Source of the DNA: Myxococcota bacterium
GTDB taxonomy: Bacteria > Myxococcota_A > UBA9160 > UBA4427
Direction of reading: 5' to 3'
Length of the DNA: 64,000 nt
Assembly: GCA_030748735.1 (NCBI GenBank)
Contig: JASMLK010000126.1
Coordinates: forward strand, 23,671-87,670
The notes below the pieces were generated by a model, which saw only the letters and a list, made by a program, of their open reading frames with translations, was not told where the DNA came from and searched no databases. The position numbers and the translations under genes were made by a program. Shown in pieces: positions 35,396 through 44,662 of this stretch; position 1 is the first letter of the stretch; each line of letters opens with the position of its first letter.

Positions 35396-36076
35396 TCACG
35401 TTCGTTCGAACACACCCAGATAACCGAGGAACGCACGGGTGAGTTCTTCGGCCAATTTGTCGTCCGACGCCGGGACGCCATATGCGCCGGTATCATTGAA
35501 GAGGATTGCTTGCTCGAGCGTTCCGAAGACGATTCGCAAGCCGAAGCTCACCGCGGCTTCGGGGTCGGGGTGCCCGATGCGCTCCGCACGCACGAGCAGC
35601 AGAGCAGACAAGCGCTGGCTGATGTGCGCGTTCAGCCGCTCCCTGCGTTCGACCATCGACGCGTCGTACCGCGTGCGCCCGAGTAACTCGCGCAAGACGC
35701 CGCGGCGTTCGCGATGGATTTCCACGAGGAAGACGATCATCTCGCTGACGATCTCTTCGATGCTCGCGCCTTCCCAGCGATCGGGGTCGAAGGCCGCGTC
35801 GGTCGTCAGGTAGGCCTCGTCGACGAAGCGGTCCTGCAGGCAGTGGAGCAACCCCTGCTTGTCACGAAAGCGCGAGTAGACAGCACCAACCGAGAAGCCC
35901 GCTCGCGCGGCGATCTGCGCGACGGTGACGTCGCTGAAGCCCTTGTCGGCGATCAGGGTTTCGGCGGCGTCGAGAAGCCGCTCGATGGTCTGCTGACTAC
36001 GCGCCTGCTGGACGGGGCGGACCCAATGAAGATGGGGGTGAGGCTTCATGTCCCGCGCTGTCTCCTGCGCTTCCAT
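35396..36076 (-). CDS. TetR-family regulator of the diiron operon
   Basis: 226 aa. HTH: L-L-D-A-A-E-T-L-I-A-D-K-G-F-S-D-V-T-V-A-Q-I-A-A-R-A-G-F-S-V-G-A-V-Y-S-R-F. The C-terminal domain is helical. The ATG at 36076 is used; an internal ATG 27 nt later is possible. It heads the SCP2-like/diiron operon (50-nt gap) and has its own promoter with an overlapping dyad just upstream, so autoregulation is likely. Confidence 0.92.
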   Translation of the reverse strand: MEAQETARDMKPHPHLHWVRPVQQARSQQTIERLLDAAETLIADKGFSDVTVAQIAARAGFSVGAVYSRFRDKQGLLHCLQDRFVDEAYLTTDAAFDPDRWEGASIEEIVSEMIVFLVEIHRERRGVLRELLGRTRYDASMVERRERLNAHISQRLSALLLVRAERIGHPDPEAAVSFGLRIVFGTLEQAILFNDTGAYGVPASDDKLAEELTRAFLGYLGVFERT

Positions 36077-36094
36077 ATTGCCGAAATAATTGCG

Positions 36095-36134
36095 GAATTT
36101 CGATATTGATAATTCGCATTCGGTTTTGTGTCAA
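36095..36134 (-). promoter_or_regulatory. sigma70 promoter with overlapping dyad for TetR operon
   Basis: Read on the minus strand: TTGACA (36134-36129), 17-bp spacer, TATCAA (36111-36106). A dyad GAATT-11-AATTC (36095-36115) covers the -10 box, where a TetR dimer would block RNA polymerase. The region is clearly more AT-rich than its surroundings. Confidence 0.6.
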
Positions 36135-36185
36135 CAGCGAATCCGAGACGCGGGGTCTCGCTTGTGGGGCCTGCTGGCTCGGGGC

Positions 36186-36530
36186 CTACGGGCTGGGATA
36201 GGAGGCCATGAAGTAGGTCAGGCGGAGGATCTGACCCTGCTCGATCTCGAAAAGGTCGAGCACGTGGACCGGCGGGCCGTCGGCGACGGCGATCCGAAGC
36301 TCTGCGATGACCCGCTTCCCATCGACCGTCAGGGGGTGTAGCAACTCGGGATCGGGACGTTTTTCGTCCATCGTCTCGTCGTAGAAGACGCGGATGTTCG
36401 CGCGGCCCGAAACACTCATCCCGAGCCCGCGAATCGTCGCATGCTCGCCAAAGAGCTCGGCCACCTCGCGATCCCCGGCGCGCACGCGTGCGAAGTATTC
36501 CTGGACGATGGCAGCGGGCTCGCGGGTCAC
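36186..36530 (-). CDS. NTF2-like (SnoaL-type) protein
   Basis: 114 aa cone-shaped alpha+beta protein of the SnoaL/ketosteroid-isomerase fold. GTG start 8 nt after the stop of the flavoprotein gene, with GGAG close by. Segments I-V-Q-E-Y-F-A-R-V-R-A-G-D, V-A-E-L-F-G-E-H-A-T-I and L-T-Y-F-M-A-S align well with the protein at 45.2-45.5 kb, so the two are paralogues. Fold members include isomerases and carriers; next to a KstD-like enzyme a steroid-isomerase-like role is possible but unproven. Confidence 0.75.
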   Translation of the reverse strand: MTREPAAIVQEYFARVRAGDREVAELFGEHATIRGLGMSVSGRANIRVFYDETMDEKRPDPELLHPLTVDGKRVIAELRIAVADGPPVHVLDLFEIEQGQILRLTYFMASYPSP

Positions 36531-36538
36531 GACTCCGG

Positions 36539-38254
36539 CTATTCCCGCCCGACACTCATTGCATCGCGCGCCGCAATCCACGCGAAGGTCATCGCCGGGC
36601 CGATCGTCCCGCCGGCGCCCGGGTAGCTGTCGCCCATCACCGCAGCCGAGCAGTTGCCCGAAGCGTACAGACCCGGGATCGGCTCGCCGTCTTGCCGCAG
36701 TACTCGCGCCCTGGCGTCGGTGCGCATCCCCCCCTTGGTACCGAGGTCGCCGGGGAAGACCTGAACCGAATAGAAGGGCGGCTTCTCGAGCGGGCCGAGG
36801 CAGGGGTTCGGACCGACGCGCGGGTCGCCGTAGTAGCGGTCCTGCAAGCTTGCGCCTCGGCCGAAATCGGGGTCTTTGCCTTTGTGCGCGAATTCGTTGA
36901 AGCGCGCAACGGTGCGTTCGAGCTTCGTGGGGTCGACGCCGATCTTGTCTGCCAGACCTGCGAGCGTCGGTGCGAAAGTCATGAATTCTTTCAGGTCGGG
37001 TGTCAGTGCGCTGTCGGGCATCGCGTAGGACGGGTCGACGCTTCCAACCGGATAGCGAGAACGAAACGTCGCGTCGAAGATCAGGTGTCCGGGTATGCTC
37101 GGCTCTTCGGCGCTGTTCGCCGCGTACATGGCCTTGCCGGCGTCGTTGTACGGGGCGGCTTCGTTCATGAAGCGTTCGCCGACACCGTTTACGATGATGC
37201 CCATCGGCAGCGCTTTCTCGATCACCATCACCCAGGCGGGTGCGTCGGGCGGGCAGACGACGGGCGTCCACCAGGCCTGGTCGAGCAGGTCGAAGCTCGC
37301 TCCGAGTTTCTCGGAGATCGCGATCGTGTCACCGGTGTTGGATTCGGGGCCGGCGGTCCAGTCGGAGCCAATCGGCGATTCTTGATGCTTGCGGCGCAGC
37401 TCCGCGTTCTTCTCGAAGCCCCCGGCTGCGAGGAGCACGCCCTGCTCGGCGCGAATGCGCAGCGGCTTGCCATCGCGTTCGGCAACCAGGCCGACGACTC
37501 GACCTTCTTCTTCGATGAGTTCGATCAAGGGCGTGGAGAGCAGTAGCGGTACATCGCGCTCCATCAGCGACAAGCGCAGTCGCCCTGCGAGCGAGCGCCC
37601 CACTGTGAGGCGTGTGTTCCCCAGACGTTGAATCCGGGCGGGCAGATTCCCGTAGTACAGAAGCCCATCCTTCAGCGCTCTCAGGTAGAAGGGGAGACCG
37701 CCACCGATGAAGGTCATCATGTCCCGCGCCATGATCGAGAGGAACGGGATGCGGCGCGAATACTGCTGGGGACGCAGGTTTGCGAGTTCGGCACCGAGCT
37801 TCCGCGCGTTGAAGCGCGCGGGTTCGATCGTGCGCCCGCCCGTCTTGCTGCCCTCGGCTTCGGGGTAGTAGTCGGGGTACAAGGGCACGGATTCGAAGAC
37901 GACGTGGCTCGTTTCGGCGAGCGTGCGCACCATGCCGGGTGCTTCTTCGAGATAGGTGCGGAGCCGCTCAGTGGTCGACGTGCCGGCGGTGGCGGCTTCG
38001 AGATAGATGAGTCCCTCTTCGAGGGAGTCGCTCACACCGATCTCCGCCATCAGGTGATTGTTGGGAACCCAGATGGCGCCACCAGAAATCGCCGAGGCCC
38101 CGCCGAAGTACGGGCTCTTTTCGATCACCAGGGTGCGCGCGCCAAGCTGTGCTGCCCTCAATGCGCCGGTCATGCCGGCAGCCCCCGAACCCACGACGAC
38201 GAAGTCGACGACCTCGTCCCAGCTGGAACCGTCCTGCTCGCTGGCCGTCACCAT
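36539..38254 (-). CDS. KstD-like FAD-dependent 3-ketosteroid dehydrogenase family protein
   Basis: 571 aa flavoprotein. Dinucleotide fold V-V-G-S-G-A-A-G-M-T-G (residues 20-30), then the family block F-G-G-A-S-A-I-S-G-G-A-I-W-V-P-N-N. The C-terminus has L-Y-A-S-G-N-C-S-A-A-V-M-G-D-S-Y-P-G-A-G-G-T-I-G-P-A, typical of 3-oxosteroid 1-dehydrogenases, which introduce the A-ring delta-1 bond. Length fits (KstD about 510-570). Relatives act on other enones, so steroid specificity is likely but not certain. Preceded by the Ddn-like gene (36-nt gap). Confidence 0.87.
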   Translation of the reverse strand: MVTASEQDGSSWDEVVDFVVVGSGAAGMTGALRAAQLGARTLVIEKSPYFGGASAISGGAIWVPNNHLMAEIGVSDSLEEGLIYLEAATAGTSTTERLRTYLEEAPGMVRTLAETSHVVFESVPLYPDYYPEAEGSKTGGRTIEPARFNARKLGAELANLRPQQYSRRIPFLSIMARDMMTFIGGGLPFYLRALKDGLLYYGNLPARIQRLGNTRLTVGRSLAGRLRLSLMERDVPLLLSTPLIELIEEEGRVVGLVAERDGKPLRIRAEQGVLLAAGGFEKNAELRRKHQESPIGSDWTAGPESNTGDTIAISEKLGASFDLLDQAWWTPVVCPPDAPAWVMVIEKALPMGIIVNGVGERFMNEAAPYNDAGKAMYAANSAEEPSIPGHLIFDATFRSRYPVGSVDPSYAMPDSALTPDLKEFMTFAPTLAGLADKIGVDPTKLERTVARFNEFAHKGKDPDFGRGASLQDRYYGDPRVGPNPCLGPLEKPPFYSVQVFPGDLGTKGGMRTDARARVLRQDGEPIPGLYASGNCSAAVMGDSYPGAGGTIGPAMTFAWIAARDAMSVGRE

Positions 38255-38290
38255 CTCTAACCTCGAAGTCTGGGTTGCAGCGCGACTGAT

Positions 38291-38797
38291 TCAGGAAGCC
38301 GGCGATTCGGGTTCCAGGACGATGATGGGGAAGAGCCGGGGGCTCCTTTCCTGGATGCGCTCCCAGACTTCGAACATGGTGATCAGCCTGGCCCACAGCT
38401 GCTCGCGTTCTTCACCCTCTGTGATGCGTCCCTTCACCCGACGTCGGCTGGAGCGAAACTGGATCTCGACGCTGGGGTTCGCCAGCATGTTGCGCAACCA
38501 ACCGGGATTGATGCTGGTGCCGGCACGTGAGGCGACGAGCACGATGTTGTCGCCGTCTTCCATGTAGAAGAGTGGTGTGCGGTAGAGCTTTCCGCTCTTG
38601 CGGCCGATGGTGTGCAGCACCACCACGTTCTGTCCCAGGAAGCTGTATCCCAGGCGATAGCCGGACCATTGCAACATCTTCATGTTCACCGTCGTGATGA
38701 CCCACATGGCGATCTTCATGTAGATCTTTCGCAGTGGACTCAGTTCGGTGACTTCTCTTTCGACGGGCTTGTTCGCATCGGTCTCTGTGGATGTCAT
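38291..38797 (-). CDS. Ddn-family deazaflavin (F420)-dependent nitroreductase-like protein
   Basis: 168 aa from the ATG at 38797; longer starts are open but unlike the family. V-L-H-T-I-G-R-K-S-G-K-L-Y-R-T-P-L-F-Y, then A-S-R-A-G-T-S-I-N-P-G-W-L-R-N-M-L-A-N-P are the Ddn/PF04075 hallmarks for F420H2 binding in a split beta-barrel. Most members are quinone or enone reductases using F420, a cofactor unusual in proteobacteria. It precedes the KstD-like gene. Confidence 0.88.
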   Translation of the reverse strand: MTSTETDANKPVEREVTELSPLRKIYMKIAMWVITTVNMKMLQWSGYRLGYSFLGQNVVVLHTIGRKSGKLYRTPLFYMEDGDNIVLVASRAGTSINPGWLRNMLANPSVEIQFRSSRRRVKGRITEGEEREQLWARLITMFEVWERIQERSPRLFPIIVLEPESPAS

Positions 38798-38983
38798 CGC
38801 GGTTTCGATTGCCTCCCCGGGGCTGTGCTCCGGAATGAACTTGTCGCCAAAGCGTGCCAGCTGAGAATAGATGCGCCCACTCGCATCGGGAAGGACGCAA
38901 CCTGTCTCACCGGCATCTCGTTTCGCCCGGACGGAGACGCAGGTCGCACGCAAGCGAGGCTCCTCCCACGTCGCACCGTCACC

Positions 38984-39469
38984 CTATGGGGAAACTCCCG
39001 GTGCATCGATGTCCTGGTATTCTGTCTTCGTGGGGCCCATCACCGGCACGCTCGGCTTGGTATTGCTCGTCGTCGCGGTTTCGATGTCTCCCTTCCCGAA
39101 GAATCGATCTATCAGCTCGACGAACTGCTGCTGATCGTCGATCGATGACTCGTGCATCTTGAACAAGCCCCAGTCGTGGTTGCCGGGGATGACGATTTTC
39201 CGCGCGCGAGTCGCTGCGAGTTGCTGAGCGAGGATCTTTTCGCTCCGTTCGCGATCGTCGTCGGTGAAGCCCTCGCTGTAGATGTTGTCGCCGAGGTAGA
39301 GCACGGTGGTGTTGTCTGCATCGCTGCTCCACTGGCCGAGCTTCTGGAGCGTCGGGCCTTCGGTCGAGTGGATCGGCCCCTTGATGCGGTGCGGGTTCGT
39401 GCACGCCGCCGCGAGCAGAAGCACTGGCGAACCTCGAAGGCTGCGCTGCTCGTTCGATTTCATCGACAT
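38984..39469 (-). pseudogene. truncated metallophosphoesterase (lipoprotein)
   Basis: About 161 aa from the ATG at 39469, or 167 from 39487. A lipoprotein-like leader (L-L-L-A-A-A-C) precedes the first half of a calcineurin-like phosphoesterase: Y-L-G-D-N-I-Y-S-E-G-F and I-P-G-N-H-D-W-G. The reading frame stops about 60 residues later, with none of the later G-H-x-H metal motifs, and the downstream 190 nt encode no remainder in any frame I can see. It is probably a 3'-truncated relic, placed between the PQQ dehydrogenase and the Ddn gene. Confidence 0.65.
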
Positions 39470-39495
39470 CGCTTTCTCTCGCCCCATTGCTTCGA

Positions 39496-41676
39496 CTACT
39501 TCTTGATCAGCCGATTTTCGCCGCGGCCGCGTCCGAGCGTTGCTTCGTGGGCGACGTAAGAGCGGATCACGAGGGCTTCTTCCGTCGTCAGGAAGTCCTT
39601 CCAGGCCGGCATGCCGTTGGCCGCGAACGCGCCATCGATCACGATCTGGGTCCATGCCGGTGCGAGTTCGCGCAGACGGAAGCGCAGATCGGGAAGCACG
39701 CCGCCACTCGTTGCGTTGCCGCCGTGGCAGACCGCGCAGTAGATGTTGTAGAGCTCGCGCCCCTTTTCGACTTCTTCGGCAGGCGCTGCGGCGAGGCCGT
39801 GCTCGGGCAGGTCCTGGATGGCCGTTTCGACGATCGGGAGTTCGCTCTTCGCACCGAGCTTGTAGACGAGCAGTCGGCTGATGTTGACCATGTTGAAGGG
39901 CCCCGTCACGGCGCCGAAGGGAAGGCTCGTCTCACCCCCATAGCCCTGCGCGATGGCGACGTACTGCTCGCCGTCGACTTCGTAGCTGATCGGCGACGCC
40001 ATCACGCCACCCTGCACCGCGTCGTTCCAGAGCACTTCGCCCGTGGTGGCGTCGTGCGCGCTGAAGTTGCCGTGCAGGTCGCCCTGGAAGACGAGGTTGC
40101 CCGCAGTCGAGAGCACGCCGCTGCCGGAATAGAGCCCCTTCGGCATACGCCAGGCCTCGCGCCCCGCGACGGGATCCCACGCCATCAGCATGCCGGCGAC
40201 TTCCTGGTTTGCGAACGCTTTGCGGTCTTCGACCGGCATCTCATCGGGAAGCGTCACCATGCTCGCGACCGAGTAGTTGACCGTCCAGATGGTCTTGCGC
40301 CGCTCGGTGAAGAGGTCGTCCAGGTAGAAGCCACTCGACACCTTGGCGGGGATGTAGACGTAGCCCGTTTCGGGGTTGAAGCTCATCGGGTGCCAGTTGT
40401 GTGAACCACTGGGGCCCGGGATGATGAGCTTGACTTCTTCGGTGTCACGTACGCCCGGTGCTTCGACGGGGCGCCCCGTTTCCATGTCGACGTGGGTCGC
40501 CCAGGTGACGGGCATGAACTTTTCGGCCGACAACAACTCACCCGTCTTGCGATCCAGCACGTAGAAGAAGCCGTTCTTGGGCGCCTGCATCAAGACGTCC
40601 CGCTTCTTTCCCGCGATCTCGAGTTCGGTGAGGATCATGTGCTGGGTGGCGGTGTAGTCCCAGTGATCCCCCGGCGTGGTCTGGTAGTGCCAGACGTACT
40701 CGCCGGTGTCGGCGTTTACGGCGACGATCGAAGACACGAACAGGTTGTCGCCGCCCTCGGGGCTGCGGACCTTGGTGTTCCAGCTCGCGGCGTTGCCGAC
40801 ACCGATGTAGAGCAGGTTGAGTGCGGGATCGAATGCGAAGGAATCCCACGCGGTGCCACCACCCTTGCCGTTCTTCCACCATTGGCCCGTCCACGTCTTT
40901 GCGATCCACTCCTGGGTGGCGTCTTCGAAACCGTCGGCCGGGTTGCCGGGCACCGTGTAGAAGCGCCAGACGAGTGCGCCCGTGCTGGCGTCGTAGGCAG
41001 AGACGTAACCGCGCACCGCCATTTCGGCGCCGCCATTGCCGATGATCACGTTGCCCTTCACGACGCGCGGTGCGCCCGTGATCGTATAGGAGTCGGTGTC
41101 GTTGATTCGCGTATCGATCTGCCAGACGACGGCTCCGCTGTCGCGGTCGAGGGCATGGAGTCGACCATCGATGCTTCCGACGTAGACGTTCTGGCCCCAG
41201 AGTGCGACACCGCGGTTCACGACGTCGCAGCATGCATGCACGCCGTAGTCCTTTGGTACCTGTGGGTCGAAGTGCCAGAGTTGTTCGCCGGTGCGCGCGT
41301 CGTAGGCGAGTACGTGTCCCCAGGAACCGGTGACGAAGAGCTTGCCGTTGGCCATCAGCGGTGTCGTTTCGACGCCGCGTCTGGTCGGAAGGTCGGCATA
41401 CCATGCCAGCCCGAGTTGCGAGACGTTCGCGTCGTTGATCTTCTCGAGGGGGCTGAAGCGCTCTTCGCCGTAGGTGCGGCCGTGGGTCAGCCATTCGCCC
41501 GGTGTCGCGTCCGCGTTTTCGATGCGCGCGGCGTTCACGGAAGAGGGTGCCGCGGCAGAGGCAGAAGAGGCGGACGCGGCTGAGGATTCGGTGGGGCTGC
41601 CGGCGCAACTCGTGAGTAGGCCGCAAAGGCAGATCGTGGCGAACACGAAGACACAGCGTGCGAAGCGGAAGGACAT
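39496..41676 (-). CDS. PQQ-dependent quinohemoprotein alcohol dehydrogenase
   Basis: 726 aa lipoprotein (G-L-L-T-S-C leader) with an eight-bladed PQQ propeller and a C-terminal cytochrome c domain. The vicinal disulfide A-C-C-D, the catalytic Asp in P-G-D-H-W-D-Y-T-A-T-Q, and heme c motif C-A-V-C-H (647-651) with likely sixth ligand M689 are all present. The residue two after the catalytic Asp is Thr, not Asp, so Ca2+ is expected over a lanthanide. Oxidises alcohols in the periplasm and passes electrons to cytochrome c; could oxidise hydroxylated products of the molybdoenzymes, by inference. Confidence 0.94.
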   Translation of the reverse strand: MSFRFARCVFVFATICLCGLLTSCAGSPTESSAASASSASAAAPSSVNAARIENADATPGEWLTHGRTYGEERFSPLEKINDANVSQLGLAWYADLPTRRGVETTPLMANGKLFVTGSWGHVLAYDARTGEQLWHFDPQVPKDYGVHACCDVVNRGVALWGQNVYVGSIDGRLHALDRDSGAVVWQIDTRINDTDSYTITGAPRVVKGNVIIGNGGAEMAVRGYVSAYDASTGALVWRFYTVPGNPADGFEDATQEWIAKTWTGQWWKNGKGGGTAWDSFAFDPALNLLYIGVGNAASWNTKVRSPEGGDNLFVSSIVAVNADTGEYVWHYQTTPGDHWDYTATQHMILTELEIAGKKRDVLMQAPKNGFFYVLDRKTGELLSAEKFMPVTWATHVDMETGRPVEAPGVRDTEEVKLIIPGPSGSHNWHPMSFNPETGYVYIPAKVSSGFYLDDLFTERRKTIWTVNYSVASMVTLPDEMPVEDRKAFANQEVAGMLMAWDPVAGREAWRMPKGLYSGSGVLSTAGNLVFQGDLHGNFSAHDATTGEVLWNDAVQGGVMASPISYEVDGEQYVAIAQGYGGETSLPFGAVTGPFNMVNISRLLVYKLGAKSELPIVETAIQDLPEHGLAAAPAEEVEKGRELYNIYCAVCHGGNATSGGVLPDLRFRLRELAPAWTQIVIDGAFAANGMPAWKDFLTTEEALVIRSYVAHEATLGRGRGENRLIKK

Positions 41677-41858
41677 CGCGCGAAGACCTCATCTGGGACG
41701 GGCGGCGCGGTCGCAGTGAAGCTCGCTGCGCGCGCTGGGCGCTTGAACAGGCCGCAAATCGTACGGGTTTCGGTAGCGTCGACCAAGAGCCCGTCGGGAG
41801 GCGAAATTCGCCCGGCTCTCGGCTTGTGGTGATGCCTGGTCGTGGAACACTGGGTTGG

Positions 41859-41984
41859 ATGAACTCCACAGGTCGCTCGATCTCGTGTGCCGCGTTGCTC
41901 TGGCTGCATCTTCCACTCGTTGCGCTCGCCGGCGAGGACACCCTCGGTGACTTCGAAGATGCCGCCCTTCCAACTCCATGGTGA
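41859..41984 (+). other. orphan signal-peptide ORF, possible gene remnant
   Basis: 41 codons encode a convincing Sec leader (C-A-A-L-L-W-L-H-L-P-L-V-A-L-A-G-E-D) and then 16 residues before a stop. No longer product follows. It fills the 312-bp stretch between the PQQ dehydrogenase and the DUF123 gene, in which I see nothing else. Either the stump of a secreted protein gene or a very short secreted peptide. Confidence 0.3.
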
Positions 41985-41988
41985 CCGC

Positions 41989-42477
41989 ATGTTGAAGACG
42001 CTTGCGCTCGAGGAGAAGGGGACCTACGCGCTCGTCCTTCGTTGTCCGAAGAAGGTCGCCGTTCGTGTCGGTTCGCTCGGCGAGATCTCCATCGACCGCG
42101 GATATCTGGTCTATGTCGGCAGCGCCTTCGGCCCCGGCGGACTGGCCGGCCGGCTTCGCCATCACCTGCGCCGTGTAGGGCGCCCGCATTGGCACGTGGA
42201 CTACATCCGCCAGCACACCGAAATGCTGGGAGTCTGGTTGGCCAGTGGGTCGCGCGAACTCGAGCACCGCTGGTCCAGCGAGATCGCGGCGCTGCCGAAT
42301 GCAAAGCGCCCTCATTCCGGGTTCGGTTCGTCCGACTGCCAATGTGATGCGCATCTCTTCCATATGCGCCGTAGCCCCCGCGGTGGCTGGTTCGAGCCCG
42401 TGTTGCTCGACGATTCGATCCCGGGCGGCGCCGAGTTCTGCCGCACCGACCGCCTGGCCAAGGCGCTTTCGCCTTGA
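41989..42477 (+). CDS. DUF123 (GIY-YIG-like) protein
   Basis: 162 aa from the ATG at 41989 (an ATG 30 nt earlier is possible). G-T-Y-A-L-V-L at the start, G-Y-L-V-Y-V-G-S-A-F-G-P-G-G-L-A-G-R-L-R-H-H-L and H-W-H-V-D-Y follow the DUF123 pattern, a GIY-YIG-like fold without known catalysis. The C-terminal half holds C-x-C and His residues (S-D-C-Q-C-D-A-H-L-F-H) that could bind zinc. Function unknown. Confidence 0.85.
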   Translation: MLKTLALEEKGTYALVLRCPKKVAVRVGSLGEISIDRGYLVYVGSAFGPGGLAGRLRHHLRRVGRPHWHVDYIRQHTEMLGVWLASGSRELEHRWSSEIAALPNAKRPHSGFGSSDCQCDAHLFHMRRSPRGGWFEPVLLDDSIPGGAEFCRTDRLAKALSP

Positions 42478-42524
42478 TGATCCACCCGGAAACTTCGCCG
42501 ACTTCGCGCTAAACCCCCCGCACC

Positions 42525-44147
42525 ATGATCCAGCTCGACAACGTTTCGAAGACCTACGGCGCGCAGATCCTCTTTCTCGATGCTTCGATGTCGGCCTTCC
42601 GCGGCGAACGCGTCGGGCTCGTCGGACCGAACGGCTGCGGTAAGTCGACCGTGTTCCGGCTGATCATGAAGCAGGAAGAGGTCGACGGCGGACAGGTGTC
42701 GATCGAGCGTGGCGCAACCCTCGGCTACTTCAGTCAAGACGTCGGCGAGATGAGCGGTGAGAGTGTGCTCGAGGCGACGCTCTCGGGTGCGGGCGAAGTT
42801 TCGCAGCTCGCGCACGAGTTGAGCGAACTCGAACAGGCCATGGCGGACCCGGAACGCGAAAGCGAACTCGACGCGCTGGTCGAACGCTTCGGCGATGTTC
42901 AAGCGCGTTTCGACGAACTCGACGGCTACGCACTCGAAGCGCGTGCCCGTGAAGTCCTTGCAGGGTTGGGCTTCCGCGACGCGGTCGTCGAAGACGACGT
43001 CGGCCTGCTTTCGGGCGGTTGGAAGATGCGCGTCGCATTGGCGCGCATTCTCCTGATGCGTCCCGACGGCCTGCTGCTCGACGAACCGACAAACCACCTC
43101 GACATCGAGTCGATCATCTGGCTGGAACAGTTCCTGCGCGATTTTTCGGGCGCGCTCATCATTACGTCCCACGACCGGGCGTTCTTGAACCGCATCGTGA
43201 CCAAGATCGTCGAGATCGACGGCGGTTCCATCACCACCTACTCGGGCGACTACGACTTCTACGAAGCCCAGCGCGCCCAGGCCGAAGCCCAGCAGGAAGC
43301 ACAGTTCGCACGACAGCAGGCGATGCTCGCCAAGGAGAAGGCCTTCATCGAGCGCTTCAAGGCGCGGGCGAGCCACGCCGCGCAGGTTCAGTCTCGGGTC
43401 AAGAAACTCGAGAAGATCGACACGCTGACCCCACCGAAGCGCCGCCGCGTCATCGACTTCGACTTCCCGAAACCACCGCGATCAGGTGAAGACGTCGCCA
43501 AGCTCGAGGGTGTCACGAAGCGCTACGGCGACCTCACTGTGTACGAAGACCTCGACATGGTAATCCGCCGCAAGGAGCGTTGGTGCGTCATGGGCGTAAA
43601 CGGTGCAGGCAAGTCGACCCTGCTGAAGCTCGTGGTCGGAGAGGTCGAACCCGACGCGGGCCGCGCCGAACTCGGGCCGAGCGTCAAGCTCGGCTACTTC
43701 GCGCAGCACTCCATGGAAGTGCTCGACGGTTCACGCACGGTGTACGAAACCCTGCAGGACCACTTTCCCGTCGCCGGCACGGGGCAACTCAAGACCCTGG
43801 CCGCTGCGTTCGGTTTTCCGGGCGACGATGTCGAAAAGCGTTGCTCACTGCTTTCGGGCGGCGAGAAGGCGCGTCTCGTCCTCGCCACCATGCTCTTCGA
43901 CCCGCCCAACTTCCTGGTGCTCGACGAACCGACGAACCACCTCGACATGGACACCAAGGCGATGCTGGTGCGCGCCCTCGCCGACTTCGAGGGCACGCTC
44001 CTGATGGTTTCACACGACCGCCACTTCCTGACCGCGCTATCGGATCACGTGCTCGAGCTGAACGAGGATGGTGTGCGGACGTATGGTGGCGGCTACGCGG
44101 ACTACGTCATCGCGTCCGGCCACGAAGCACCGGGAGTCGGTGGCTAG
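42525..44147 (+). CDS. ABC-F family ATPase
   Basis: 540 aa with two ABC cassettes and no membrane domain. Walker A G-P-N-G-C-G-K-S-T and G-V-N-G-A-G-K-S-T, signature L-S-G-G-W-K and L-S-G-G-E-K, and two L-D-E-P-T-N-H-L-D Walker B blocks. The inter-cassette linker is charged and helical (A-Q-A-E-A-Q-Q-E-A). ABC-F proteins act on ribosomes as translation factors. Ends 4 nt inside the convergent flavin reductase gene. Confidence 0.95.
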   Translation: MIQLDNVSKTYGAQILFLDASMSAFRGERVGLVGPNGCGKSTVFRLIMKQEEVDGGQVSIERGATLGYFSQDVGEMSGESVLEATLSGAGEVSQLAHELSELEQAMADPERESELDALVERFGDVQARFDELDGYALEARAREVLAGLGFRDAVVEDDVGLLSGGWKMRVALARILLMRPDGLLLDEPTNHLDIESIIWLEQFLRDFSGALIITSHDRAFLNRIVTKIVEIDGGSITTYSGDYDFYEAQRAQAEAQQEAQFARQQAMLAKEKAFIERFKARASHAAQVQSRVKKLEKIDTLTPPKRRRVIDFDFPKPPRSGEDVAKLEGVTKRYGDLTVYEDLDMVIRRKERWCVMGVNGAGKSTLLKLVVGEVEPDAGRAELGPSVKLGYFAQHSMEVLDGSRTVYETLQDHFPVAGTGQLKTLAAAFGFPGDDVEKRCSLLSGGEKARLVLATMLFDPPNFLVLDEPTNHLDMDTKAMLVRALADFEGTLLMVSHDRHFLTALSDHVLELNEDGVRTYGGGYADYVIASGHEAPGVGG

Positions 44148-44662
44148 CCCCCGTAGAAGGTCTTTTCTCCCAGGTCGCGAAGGACCAGGGTGGTGTCGTC
44201 GGGGCGACCGTCGACGGCGCCCGACAGACCCGCGTTGACGACCTCGCCGACGAAGAGCGAGTGATCGCCCTTTTCGACGGTCTCGACGAGCTTGCATTCG
44301 ACGAATGCGTGGGCGTTGTCGAGCAGCGGTGCTCCGGTCGTTCCGGCCGAGAAGGGCTGCCCCGCGATGGAGTTGCCTTCGCGTTCGACCGGCTTGAAGA
44401 ACGAAAACGCCATCGCGTCTTGTCCCTTGCCGAGGATGTTCAGGGCAAACGCCTTCGAGTCCTTGATGATCGAGTGCGCACCCGAGTCGGCCTTCACGCC
44501 GACCGCGACGAGCGGCGGGTCGAAGGAGGCCTGCGTGACCCAGTTGACCGTGGAGGCCGCAACCTGTTGGTCGGCGGACTCACCGGTCAACACATAGAGG
44601 CCGTAGGGAATCATGCGCAGCGCTTGCTTCTTGTCGTTCGCGTCCAATTTCGATCTCTCCAC
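44144..44662 (-). CDS. flavin reductase-like FMN-binding protein
   Basis: 172 aa flavin-reductase-like split barrel: M-I-P-Y-G-L-Y-V-L-T-G, A-S-T-V-N-W-V-T-Q-A-S-F-D-P-P-L-V-A-V-G-V, F-A-L-N-I-L-G, and H-S-L-F-V-G-E-V near the end. It would use NAD(P)H to reduce FMN for a partner monooxygenase, or bind FMN itself. No partner gene is adjacent. It is divergent from the deleted oxidoreductase remnant. Confidence 0.9.
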   Translation of the reverse strand: MERSKLDANDKKQALRMIPYGLYVLTGESADQQVAASTVNWVTQASFDPPLVAVGVKADSGAHSIIKDSKAFALNILGKGQDAMAFSFFKPVEREGNSIAGQPFSAGTTGAPLLDNAHAFVECKLVETVEKGDHSLFVGEVVNAGLSGAVDGRPDDTTLVLRDLGEKTFYGG

